Source: Bacteroidota bacterium (GTDB lineage: Bacteria > Bacteroidota > Bacteroidia > Bacteroidales > UBA10428). Taken from it: a stretch of DNA of 34,777 nt. Made by a program: the position numbers and the translations under genes. Below, one piece after another: positions 22,781-30,789 of this stretch (the stretch's first letter is position 1; each line of letters opens with the position of its first letter). The notes beneath the pieces are model-generated. The model saw only the letters and a list, made by a program, of their open reading frames with translations. It was not told the origin of the DNA and ran no database searches. Location of the stretch: positions 1 through 34,777 of the forward strand of contig QKEH01000081.1 of NCBI GenBank assembly GCA_003252385.1. Reading direction: 5' to 3'.

Positions 22781-23881
22781 ATGTATCGTTTATGGGTGAT
22801 TCTCTTACTGTTTCTGGGATCCAATTCGTCACCGGCTCAACACCTGGCAGCCTATTCCGATTCAAGAGGGCATTTTTTTGTTTTCGACCACGAAGAACAA
22901 CTCATGATTGAGGAGCTGGCGGTTCGCTCCTTTGAGGTAGGAGGTAACTGCATTCTCTATGTAGACGCAACCGGCCATCTGAAATGTTACTACAACAATT
23001 GGGTAAAACAGCTTGAGCTGGGAGGAATCAGCGAATACCGGGCAACAGATTATCTGGCTGCCTACCTGGCTTATGGTAAACTTTGCCTGGTAGCAGAGGG
23101 CAGTAAAAAAATTCTCAGCTACCGCTGTCCAATGGCTCGCATTGAGGACAGCCTCATTGTTTTCTACGACAAAAACCAGGAAGCCTTGCAGGCATTTTAC
23201 AACGACACTATTCAGGAGATTGAGAATGGAATTATTGGGTTTCCTGCTACCTCCATGGCCAGCAGCGATAATCTGTTTGCATACGTATCGGCACGCACAG
23301 GCAACTTCAACATTTTTTACCGTGGAAAAATTACTACCCTGATTCGCAGTGCGGGCAACTTACGTTATGCCACCGGCCGCGACATTGTGGTTTATATTAA
23401 TCCGGAAAACGGCAGTTTTAACGTTTTTTACAAGGGGCAAATCAGACAACTGGAAACCTTCCCACCCCAATCCTTTAAGGTGGGCGATGGCTTTGTGGCT
23501 TATGTGGATGATATGGGAGCCTTCAATGTTTTTGATGGGGAACAAACTCGCGAACTGTCCTACTATACCCCGGATTCGTATCAAACCGAAGATCAACTCC
23601 TGGTATATGCAACAGATAACTATTTTTATGCCTATTGGGAAACTCAGTCGTATGAGCTGGAATCGTTCATTCCTCTGGATTATAAAATGGATTGGAACAC
23701 ATTGGTTTATCGCGACCAGACCAACCGGATTTGGAGTTTTTCAAAGGGACAGAAGGACTATCTGGTGAACGACCTGCTCGACAACTACACTATATACCGC
23801 GATTTAATTATTCTGGATCCACACATGGAACGTTGCAGGATCTACTATCAGGGAAAAACCCTCAGGGGCTTTGCCTATTAG
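22781..23881 (+). CDS. Secreted protein of about ten 35-residue beta repeats, unknown function
   Basis: A 366-residue exported protein with a signal peptide (MYRLWVILLLFLGSNSSPA, cleavage likely after Ala19). The whole mature chain, from residue 22 to the end, is about ten copies of a 33-38 residue unit. The clearest copies read LFAYVSARTGNFNIFYRGK, IVVYINPENGSFNVFYKGQ, FVAYVDDMGAFNVFDGEQ and LLVYATDNYFYAYWETQ, each followed by a segment of the form '.xLE....P.S[FY]..gd'. The pattern (hydrophobic-x-[AV]-Y-x-D/N, Gly, F-x-V-F-Y-x-G) fits four-strand propeller blades or a solenoid. Weak similarity to TolB/WD40-like propellers is possible, but I cannot name the family. It is convergent with the four-TM gene, one base between stops. 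Confidence 0.75.
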   Translation: MYRLWVILLLFLGSNSSPAQHLAAYSDSRGHFFVFDHEEQLMIEELAVRSFEVGGNCILYVDATGHLKCYYNNWVKQLELGGISEYRATDYLAAYLAYGKLCLVAEGSKKILSYRCPMARIEDSLIVFYDKNQEALQAFYNDTIQEIENGIIGFPATSMASSDNLFAYVSARTGNFNIFYRGKITTLIRSAGNLRYATGRDIVVYINPENGSFNVFYKGQIRQLETFPPQSFKVGDGFVAYVDDMGAFNVFDGEQTRELSYYTPDSYQTEDQLLVYATDNYFYAYWETQSYELESFIPLDYKMDWNTLVYRDQTNRIWSFSKGQKDYLVNDLLDNYTIYRDLIILDPHMERCRIYYQGKTLRGFAY

Positions 23882-23882
23882 G

Positions 23883-24299
23883 CTACAACATAGCCCACTG
23901 ACCCGAAACGATCAGAAACAGCAGGTATAAAAAATACAAGAAATTCACCGAGCTAAAGGCAATATTGTATTCCATCCGTTTCTTCTTCACTCTTCGTCGG
24001 AGCATAATGCCAATATTAGGTAAAAGTATGGACGATAGAAATACTAAAAAATATACATTGAATAACGTGTCGAATCCAGGCTCGCCCTCCTGCGACACCT
24101 TCACCCCAAATAAAAGCAAGTAGGTAAACACGAGCAATGCGGCTAAAAAAAGCAGATAGCTTATTTTTAAAGACATGGTGGAATACTTTCTCCGCTTATG
24201 CACCCTAAAAGGCCTGAGAATAATGATGGACACCACAAAAAGTATCACATAGCATAAAAGAAAAAAGAATTGGAAGATGCCGTGAAAGAAATTTCCCAT
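23883..24299 (-). CDS. Four-TM membrane protein, unknown function
   Basis: A 138-residue integral membrane protein, from the ATG at 24297-24299, with four hydrophobic helices (about residues 5-30, 44-66, 76-98, 112-134). Basic loops RVHKRRKYSTM and RRRVKKKRMEYN suggest cytoplasmic sides between helices 1-2 and 3-4. An in-frame ATG 42 bases upstream would add 14 residues and is possible. I do not recognise the family. It is convergent with the ten-repeat protein gene and lies downstream of rlmD on the same strand, 190 bases away, so co-transcription is uncertain. Confidence 0.65.
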   Translation of the reverse strand: MGNFFHGIFQFFFLLCYVILFVVSIIILRPFRVHKRRKYSTMSLKISYLLFLAALLVFTYLLLFGVKVSQEGEPGFDTLFNVYFLVFLSSILLPNIGIMLRRRVKKKRMEYNIAFSSVNFLYFLYLLFLIVSGQWAML

Positions 24300-24489
24300 A
24301 GCCTGACTGATTTGGTTAACCCAAGGTAACCAAAAATACACAACCTACGCTCGATCAGTTATTAACAGCCACAAGCCCTCCATACCCACTGATACCAACA
24401 AACCCAGGACAGTAGATACGTGCATAACCACAAGCCCATTTATCCGGATGGAATATACCCGGACATCAAGTTTTACATGGTTTTGAGAT

Positions 24490-25917
24490 TCACTCTTGAG
24501 TTCTCACGGAACTTTTCCTTTTTAACAGTACCACATTCTCTACATGGTGCGTGTGAGGAAACATATCGACCGGCTGAACGGCCTTAACTTCGTAATCCGC
24601 ATCCAGCAATTGAAGATCGCGCGCCTGTGTAGCCGGATTACAACTTACATACACTATCCGGTCCGGCGCTGCTTTCAGCAGGGTTTGAACCACCTGGGCA
24701 TGCATGCCGGCTCTTGGGGGGTCGGTCACTATAACATCCGGATGCCCCATCCGTTCAATAAACTCATCGGTCAACACATCTTTGGTGTCGCCGGCAAAAA
24801 AGCAGGTGTTGTAAATATTGTTTATTTCAGAATTGATCCGGGCATCGTCGATGGCAGGAGCCATGTTCTCCACCCCAATCACCTTCGCTGCATTGCGTGC
24901 CAGGTAATTGGCAATGGTACCCGTTCCGGTATACAAATCGTAAACGATTTCCCTTCCTGTAAGAGCAGCAAAATCGCGGGTAATGCGGTACAGCACTTGT
25001 GCCTGACTGCTATTGGTTTGAAAAAACGATTTAGGGCCAATTTTAAATTTTAACCCGTCCAGATCCTCAAAAATATGATCACTTCCGGCATACACCTCCA
25101 CGTCCAGATCAAAAATGGTGTCGTTCAGCTTCGGATTCACCACAAAATTCAGGGACGTAATAAAAGGAAATTGCTCCCGAATAAACCCCATCAAAGCCTC
25201 TATGCGCTCTTCATCGCGGTGTTGAAACACCACAATCACCATCCACTCGTCCAAACTGGTGTTGCGAATGATTAAATTCCGCATCAACCCCTGGTTGGCA
25301 CGCTGATGATAATAGGAATACCCCTGAGCCAGCGTAAAATCGCGAATGGCATTGCGAATAGCGTTAGACCGGTTGTCCTGCAAATAACAATTTGAAATAT
25401 CCATAATCCGGTCGAACCTGCCAGGGACATGGAATCCCAGGGCTCTCCGTTCCTGAATTTCATCGCTGGCAGCAATTTCGTTCGCGGTAAGCCAGCGGCT
25501 TTCCGAAAAGGTAAACTCCAGTTTGTTGCGATAGTGTGTCTGTTCTTTTGCCCCCACAATCGGCAACACTTCCGGCAAGGCAATTTTTCCAATTCGTTCG
25601 AGGTTATCGCACACCTGTTTTTGCTTGAAGTACAATTGCTTCTCGTAAGGCAGGTTTTGCCATTTACAACCTCCACACACGCCAAAATGAGAACAAAAGG
25701 CAGGCACGCGCAGTTCCGATTCCTTTTTTAGGTTAACGACAAAACCCTCCATGTAATTCCGTCGCTTTCTGATAATTTGCACATCGGCCAAATCGCCGGG
25801 TACCACCCCGGGAACAAACACCACCATGTCGTTATATTTACCAATGCTGTTACCTTCAGCAGCCACATCCACAATTTCAAGATCCTCCAAAAGAGGCAAT
25901 TTCTTTCTACTACCCAC
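24490..25917 (-). CDS. rlmD: 23S rRNA (uracil-C5)-methyltransferase RlmD
   Basis: A 475-residue SAM-dependent methyltransferase that makes 5-methyluridine in 23S rRNA (U1939 in E. coli). An N-terminal TRAM-like OB domain (residues 8-65) is followed by the [4Fe-4S] ligands Cys75, Cys81 and Cys84 (CSHFGVCGGCKWQ) and Cys177 (ISNCYLQ). The catalytic domain has FFQTNSSQAQVLY, SAM-binding DLYTGTGTIANYLA, TDPPRAG and the nucleophile Cys426 in YVSCNPAT. No ATG lies near the conserved N-terminus; the GTG at 25915-25917 gives MGSRKKLPLLEDLEIVDVAA, matching the family, and a TAnnTTTG box lies 17 bases upstream, which rules out the longer frame. RlmD and RumA/RlmCD-type members are hard to tell apart in Bacteroidota. 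Divergent from the ABC-F gene. Confidence 0.9.
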   Translation of the reverse strand: MGSRKKLPLLEDLEIVDVAAEGNSIGKYNDMVVFVPGVVPGDLADVQIIRKRRNYMEGFVVNLKKESELRVPAFCSHFGVCGGCKWQNLPYEKQLYFKQKQVCDNLERIGKIALPEVLPIVGAKEQTHYRNKLEFTFSESRWLTANEIAASDEIQERRALGFHVPGRFDRIMDISNCYLQDNRSNAIRNAIRDFTLAQGYSYYHQRANQGLMRNLIIRNTSLDEWMVIVVFQHRDEERIEALMGFIREQFPFITSLNFVVNPKLNDTIFDLDVEVYAGSDHIFEDLDGLKFKIGPKSFFQTNSSQAQVLYRITRDFAALTGREIVYDLYTGTGTIANYLARNAAKVIGVENMAPAIDDARINSEINNIYNTCFFAGDTKDVLTDEFIERMGHPDVIVTDPPRAGMHAQVVQTLLKAAPDRIVYVSCNPATQARDLQLLDADYEVKAVQPVDMFPHTHHVENVVLLKRKSSVRTQE

Positions 25918-25933
25918 AATGTAAAATTTTGCA

Positions 25934-25941
25934 CAAAGATA
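25934..25941 (-). promoter_or_regulatory. rlmD -7 promoter element (TATCTTTG)
   Basis: An exact TAnnTTTG on the minus strand, 17 bases upstream of the GTG start at 25917. It supports that start and rules out earlier ones. Confidence 0.5.
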
Positions 25942-26016
25942 TAAATTGATACAAAAGGTCGCGACCGACACCTTCTTTTCCTGAGAGGATAACCACCGGG
26001 TGTGCATTGAAAATGC

Positions 26017-26024
26017 TATTTTTG
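26017..26024 (+). promoter_or_regulatory. ABC-F gene -7 promoter element (TATTTTTG)
   Basis: An exact TAnnTTTG 15 bases before the ATG at 26039, so the leader would be very short. It lies inside the longer possible frame starting at 26000, which argues for 26039. Confidence 0.5.
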
Positions 26025-26038
26025 CGCAAAACTCTGGC

Positions 26039-27988
26039 ATGATATCTTTTAAGCAGGTTACCCTACAATTTGGCGAACGCAAATTATTCGACGATGTTTC
26101 TTTCCAGGTTAACCCAAAGGACCGCATTGGGCTGGTCGGGAAAAACGGAGCAGGAAAATCGACCCTATTAAAAGGCCTGGTAGGTAAAGTTCATTTCGAT
26201 TCGGGAAGTGCAATAGTTCCCGGCGACACCACATTGGGTTATCTTCCCCAGGAATTGCATTGCACCGATACCCAAAGTGTGCTTGCCGAGACCCTCACTG
26301 CTTTTTCGGAACTGCAACACCTCGAAAAAGAAATTGGCCACCTCAACCAGCAACTCACAGAACGCACCGACTACGAAAGTGCCAGTTATTTGGAACTGGC
26401 CGAAATGGTCGCGGAAAAAAGTGAACGCCTCCACCTGATGAACGCTTCCAGCGTTGAGGCCAGCGCCATAAAAACGCTTAAAGGACTCGGTTTCGAAGAA
26501 AGTGATTTACCCCGGCCTACCAGCGAGTTCAGCGGGGGCTGGCGCATGCGGATCGAACTGGCAAAAATCCTGCTTAAATCACCCGACGTTTTTCTTTTGG
26601 ACGAACCCACCAACCACCTCGATATTGAATCGATACAATGGTTGGAAAATTTCCTTAGCCAGTATCACGGTGCAGTGGTACTCATATCGCACGACCGGGC
26701 ATTTTTGGATAAGGTAACCACGCGCACCCTGGAAATCAGTCTGGGTAAGATTTACGATTATGCGGTTTCGTATTCGCGCTACGTTCTTCTGCGAAAAGAA
26801 CGCAGGGAGCAACAAATGGCAGCTTACCGGAACCAACAGAAATTTATTGAAGATACCCAGGACTTTATTGAACGTTTTCGTTACAAAGCCACCAAAGCTG
26901 TACAGGTTCAATCGCGAATCAAACAACTCGAGAAACTGGAACTTATTGAGGTGGACGAGGAAGACCTCACGGCTATGCACATCAAATTTCCGGCGGCACC
27001 CCGCTCGGGAACCATTGCCGTTAAAATCAAAAACCTGACCAAACGCTACGACGACCATATCGTTTTGGACAGCCTCGAACTGGACGTAGAGCGAGGAGAA
27101 AAGCTGGCCTTTGTTGGCCGCAACGGAGAAGGAAAAACGACCCTCTCGAAAATTATTGTGGGCGACCTGCCCGCCGAAGGGGAATGCACCCTGGGGCATA
27201 ATGTTAACCTGGGTTACTATGCCCAGAACCAGGATGAACTCCTTAACCCGGAATTGACCGTTCTGGAAACCATCGATCAGGTAGCCGTGGGTGATATTCG
27301 CACCAAAATCCGAGATATTCTGGGTGCATTTCTTTTCCGGGGCGAAGATGTGGATAAAAAGGTTAAGGTGCTCTCGGGAGGCGAAAAGTCGCGGCTGTCC
27401 ATGGCCCGGCTTCTGCTGAAACCCTATAACCTGCTGGTACTCGATGAGCCCACCAACCATCTCGATATGCGATCGAAAGACATCCTTAAACAAGCGTTGA
27501 TGGCCTACGACGGGACGCTTATTGTCGTTTCGCACGACCGGGAATTTCTGGACGGACTCACCGACAAGATTTATGAATTCCGGAAAGGAAAAATTAAAGA
27601 ATACCGTTGCGGCATTTTCGAATTTCTGGAGAAAAAACAAATTCAGAATTTCGACGAACTGAATGAACCCAAGAACAATGCCCCCTCCAATAAGATTAAG
27701 AACGATGTATCGGATCAGAAACAACTCTATCTGGAACGTAAAGAATGGGATCGTGAAATTCGAAAAACCAGTGCCGCAATTGCCAAAGTCGAAGAAGAAA
27801 TTGAAGCCACGGAAACCCGCATTGCCGAGATGGACTCCCAGTTTGCAGGGGGAATTGCGGTGAACGACCCCGGATTTTACAGCACCTATGAATCCCAAAA
27901 ACAAGCTCTTACCAGGCACATGGCTCAATGGGAACGTTTGCAGTACGAACTGGATCTGCTCAACGAAAAGAGAAATTCCTTAAATTAG
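26039..27988 (+). CDS. ABC-F family ATP-binding protein
   Basis: A 649-residue soluble protein with two ABC ATPase domains and no membrane segments. Domain 1: Walker A GKNGAGKST (residues 34-42), signature SGGWRMRIELA, Walker B VFLLDEPTNHLD. Domain 2: Walker A GRNGEGKTT, signature SGGEKSRLSMA, Walker B LLVLDEPTNHLD. The linker (P-site tRNA interaction motif region) is RKERREQQMAAYRNQQKFIE and onward, and a C-terminal coiled coil (about 570-649) resembles Uup/EttA-type members. ABC-F proteins bind the ribosomal E site and relieve stalling, or confer antibiotic protection; which applies here is not readable. It heads a run with the GWxTD lipoprotein (19 bases on) and rlmB-like genes. Confidence 0.93.
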   Translation: MISFKQVTLQFGERKLFDDVSFQVNPKDRIGLVGKNGAGKSTLLKGLVGKVHFDSGSAIVPGDTTLGYLPQELHCTDTQSVLAETLTAFSELQHLEKEIGHLNQQLTERTDYESASYLELAEMVAEKSERLHLMNASSVEASAIKTLKGLGFEESDLPRPTSEFSGGWRMRIELAKILLKSPDVFLLDEPTNHLDIESIQWLENFLSQYHGAVVLISHDRAFLDKVTTRTLEISLGKIYDYAVSYSRYVLLRKERREQQMAAYRNQQKFIEDTQDFIERFRYKATKAVQVQSRIKQLEKLELIEVDEEDLTAMHIKFPAAPRSGTIAVKIKNLTKRYDDHIVLDSLELDVERGEKLAFVGRNGEGKTTLSKIIVGDLPAEGECTLGHNVNLGYYAQNQDELLNPELTVLETIDQVAVGDIRTKIRDILGAFLFRGEDVDKKVKVLSGGEKSRLSMARLLLKPYNLLVLDEPTNHLDMRSKDILKQALMAYDGTLIVVSHDREFLDGLTDKIYEFRKGKIKEYRCGIFEFLEKKQIQNFDELNEPKNNAPSNKIKNDVSDQKQLYLERKEWDREIRKTSAAIAKVEEEIEATETRIAEMDSQFAGGIAVNDPGFYSTYESQKQALTRHMAQWERLQYELDLLNEKRNSLN

Positions 27989-28007
27989 ACTAGCAAACTG
28001 AGCCATC

Positions 28008-29294
28008 ATGCAGCCTAAAGGCCACCCAAATATACTTGTTCGCATATCCTCATTGGCATTACTCCTGATTGCTGCATGTTCAGGAATGTATTCCACTCAA
28101 AGCAACCGTTGGAACCTGGCCGCCATTTACAATCCTGCCAGTTCATCGTTTCACCCTTCGTACGCAGTCTATCACTATTCCGATAACGAATCGCTCTTAC
28201 TGGTAAAACTTTTCCCCAGCGAACTACTCTTTAACCAGGCCAATCCCAATGGCGAATTCCTGGCTCAGGTTTCGCTGGAGGTACAAAACTACCTCATGGA
28301 TGGAAAAAAACCTTTTCTGGTCGACAGTTCTAAAATCAATTACACCCTAAACCAGGAAAATGTGGGCCGTCGGTTTCTTGCCCAGGTTCCCTTTAAAGCC
28401 GACACGGGTAAGAACTACCAAATCCGGGTAATCGCGCGCGATTTACTGCGTAAGGATTTCAACCTCCAGTTTATCAACATTAATAAAAAAAGTTTATACT
28501 CATCGCAAAATTTCAGCCTTACCAGCGCACAGGACATTCCGGTATTCAACAACATCATTACTCCTGGTACCGCCTATAAAATCAAACATCGAACGCCGGG
28601 ATACAGCTGGCTGTATGTTGATTATTACCACCCAGAAATCTCCATTCCCAATGCGAATTACCCGACCCCGGGCGACGAAAAGGCATTTACAACTCCCGAT
28701 AGTTCCTATATTATAGCCTACCATCCCGATCTCTTAATCTCCTTTAGCTATCAGGGGCTATATCGGTTTCGCTTCGACACTGCTTCTGACCTGGGGCTCT
28801 ATGTAAGCAACTTTGGACAGGAGTTCCCTAAAATAAAAAGCCCCTGGGAGCTTATCCCCCCACTGGCCTACCTGGCCACCGACAAGGAGTATCAGGATCT
28901 GCTTGGCAGCGACAATCCTAAGCTGGCAGTAGACAACTTCTGGTTAAAACTGGGCGAAACCACGGGCCGTTCGAAGGAATTGATCAGGATCTATTACAAC
29001 CGCATTTACTTTACCAATTACTATTTTTCGGGATCGAAACCGGGTTGGCAAACCGACCGTGGGATGATTTATGTAATTTACGGGCCGCCACACAATATGG
29101 AAAAAACTGCCCAAAACGAAACCTGGATCTACTACCTGCCCGGATCCACCAACAGCTTGCGTTTTACATTCGACTATACTCCTACACCGTACGAGTTAGA
29201 CTGCTATACTCTTAATCATGCCGAAAGCCAAAACTGGCATTGGCGCGAAGCCTACGACGCCTGGCGTTCCGGACATATTTTTTTACAAGACTAA
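28008..29294 (+). CDS. GWxTD-domain lipoprotein
   Basis: A 428-residue predicted lipoprotein: signal segment to residue 23, then Cys24 in LLLIAACSG. The C-terminal portion contains the GWxTD motif (GWQTDRGMIYVIYGPPHN), which names a domain found mainly in Bacteroidota and Acidobacteriota. The central roughly 250 residues are beta-rich. The family has no established function. It starts 19 bases after the ABC-F stop and ends 10 bases before the rlmB-like start codon, so it is most likely in one transcript with both. An envelope protein inside a ribosome-related operon is notable. Confidence 0.88.
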   Translation: MQPKGHPNILVRISSLALLLIAACSGMYSTQSNRWNLAAIYNPASSSFHPSYAVYHYSDNESLLLVKLFPSELLFNQANPNGEFLAQVSLEVQNYLMDGKKPFLVDSSKINYTLNQENVGRRFLAQVPFKADTGKNYQIRVIARDLLRKDFNLQFININKKSLYSSQNFSLTSAQDIPVFNNIITPGTAYKIKHRTPGYSWLYVDYYHPEISIPNANYPTPGDEKAFTTPDSSYIIAYHPDLLISFSYQGLYRFRFDTASDLGLYVSNFGQEFPKIKSPWELIPPLAYLATDKEYQDLLGSDNPKLAVDNFWLKLGETTGRSKELIRIYYNRIYFTNYYFSGSKPGWQTDRGMIYVIYGPPHNMEKTAQNETWIYYLPGSTNSLRFTFDYTPTPYELDCYTLNHAESQNWHWREAYDAWRSGHIFLQD

Positions 29295-29304
29295 AAGACG
29301 AACT

Positions 29305-30051
29305 TTGAAAAAGAACGAACAACTCATTTTTGGGATACACGCTATTGGCGAGGCCATTACAGCTGGAAAAGAAATCAACAAGGTATTTATCCGAAAAGGA
29401 TTAAAAGGTGAACTCTTTCTGGAACTCTTCACAAAAATCCGCGAAACAGGAATACCATTTCAATATGTTCCCATTGAAAAACTCAACCGACTCACCAAGG
29501 GCAATCACCAGGGGGTGGTTGCACAACTCTCGCTGATCGAATATAAAAGTCTGTCCGAAATCATTCAACGGACCTTCGAAGAGGGTCGCGATCCTTTTCT
29601 GATTGTACTGGATCAGATTACCGATGTGCGGAATTTTGGTGCCATTGCCCGCTCGGCAGAATGTGCCGGAGCCGATGCCATTGTGGTGCCGGAAAAAGGT
29701 TCTGTTGCCATCACCCCCGATGCGATTAAAACATCAGCAGGTGCACTTAACCAGGTTGCAGTGTGCCGCAGCAAAGACCTCACTGAAGCGCTAAACTACA
29801 TTAAAGAATGTGGGATTCGTACCGTGGCTGCTACCGAGAAAACCTCCCAATACTACTTTACGGAAGATTTAACCGGCCCGATTGCCCTTCTCATGGGCTC
29901 GGAAGAATTTGGTATCAGCCAACCGCTAATTCAAATGGTGGACAGTCAGGTTAAAATTCCACTTCAGGGTACAATAGGCTCTCTAAACGTTAGTGTAGCC
30001 TGTGGGATTGTTCTTTTCGAAGTACTCCGACAACGGATGCTTCAGAAATAG
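29305..30051 (+). CDS. rlmB: SpoU/TrmH-family RNA 2'-O-methyltransferase (RlmB-like)
   Basis: A 248-residue SPOUT methyltransferase. The N-terminal substrate-binding domain has IFGIHAIGEAITAGKEINKV and PFQYVPIEKLNRLT. The knotted C-terminal domain has LDQITDVRNFGAIARSAECA, LLMGSEEFGIS and the SAM-binding IPLQGTIGSLNVSVACGI. RlmB methylates a ribose of 23S rRNA (G2251 in E. coli); specificity here is inferred from the family. No ATG is near the conserved start. TTG at 29305 gives the usual length and lies 10 bases after the GWxTD stop; an ATG at 29218 would overlap that gene by 77 bases and add an unlike extension. Last gene of the ABC-F run. Confidence 0.88.
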   Translation: MKKNEQLIFGIHAIGEAITAGKEINKVFIRKGLKGELFLELFTKIRETGIPFQYVPIEKLNRLTKGNHQGVVAQLSLIEYKSLSEIIQRTFEEGRDPFLIVLDQITDVRNFGAIARSAECAGADAIVVPEKGSVAITPDAIKTSAGALNQVAVCRSKDLTEALNYIKECGIRTVAATEKTSQYYFTEDLTGPIALLMGSEEFGISQPLIQMVDSQVKIPLQGTIGSLNVSVACGIVLFEVLRQRMLQK

Positions 30052-30133
30052 ATACACCCGGTGCATAATGACGTTATTTTACTTGTGTTTTAAATTTCAT
30101 ATTTTGTAATTTAGCGTCAAACTAACTGACACC

Positions 30134-30709
30134 ATGACCGACTTACAGTATTGGAACGAGCAATGGAAGCTCGTTCAGTTCGCAGGTATTGATCCTGTTG
30201 AAAAGTACCATGTATCCAATTACGGCAGAGTACGCAGGTTTGATTCCATTAAAAAGGAGTGGAAAATTCACAAACCCTCCAATGTTAATGGCTATGCTTA
30301 TTTCTCTTTTCGTACAATCATTCGCGAAAACCAGCGTACCCGAATCACCAAATGCCTGCACCGACTGGTTGCCGAAAACTTCCTGGGCAATCCACCGGAA
30401 GGCTGTAACAACGTAGTTCATAAAGATTTTAACAAATGGAACAACCATGTGGATAATCTGGAGTGGGCCAATCGAGAGACCATGTTTGCCCACAGTCGGC
30501 GAAGCCCCAAAACTGCCATTGCCATTGAAAAACGAAAAGGAGAAATAACCAACTCCAAACTAACCGAAACCGATGTCATTCGATTAAAGAAGAAATTAAA
30601 ACGAGGCAAGAATCCATTGTATAAGATTGCCAAGGAATTCGGCATTACGCATACCCAGCTTAACCGCATCCGTCGGGGCGAAAACTGGGCGCATGTTAAG
30701 ATTGATTAA
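30134..30709 (+). CDS. Stand-alone NUMOD4-HNH endonuclease with C-terminal HTH
   Basis: A 191-residue protein. NUMOD4 motif at residues 11-37 (WKLVQFAGIDPVEKYHVSNY). HNH_3-type core at about 74-112: CLHRLVAENFLGNPPEG, then NNVVHKDFNKWNNHVDNLEW with His76, His96 and Asn108 in the expected places. A small helix-turn-helix at about 143-188 (DVIRLKKKLKRGKNPLYKIA). The domain order is that of phage and group I intron homing endonucleases, but here it is free-standing, with no intron, intein or phage genes visible. Gly is replaced in the usual HxDG turn (HKDFNK), so cleavage activity is uncertain. A near -7 box (TAATTTAG) lies about 20 bases upstream of the ATG. Confidence 0.88.
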   Translation: MTDLQYWNEQWKLVQFAGIDPVEKYHVSNYGRVRRFDSIKKEWKIHKPSNVNGYAYFSFRTIIRENQRTRITKCLHRLVAENFLGNPPEGCNNVVHKDFNKWNNHVDNLEWANRETMFAHSRRSPKTAIAIEKRKGEITNSKLTETDVIRLKKKLKRGKNPLYKIAKEFGITHTQLNRIRRGENWAHVKID

Positions 30710-30789
30710 GCGAGTGTTCCCGGAGCTAAAATTCCGTCGGCAGTATCTCATCCAATACCACCCACTTTTTACCTGTAAATAAAGGCCAC

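Noticed and set aside
26579-27928. A 449-codon open frame on the minus strand inside the ABC-F gene
   Set aside because: It is fully antisense to a conserved two-domain ATPase with intact motifs, and its translation is Phe/Gly-rich with no domain, so it is a shadow frame produced by codon bias.
30710-30789. Short CGGA/TCCG inverted pair between the convergent HNH and HAMP-GAF genes as a terminator
   Set aside because: Only four base pairs and no following T-run; it is too weak to call.
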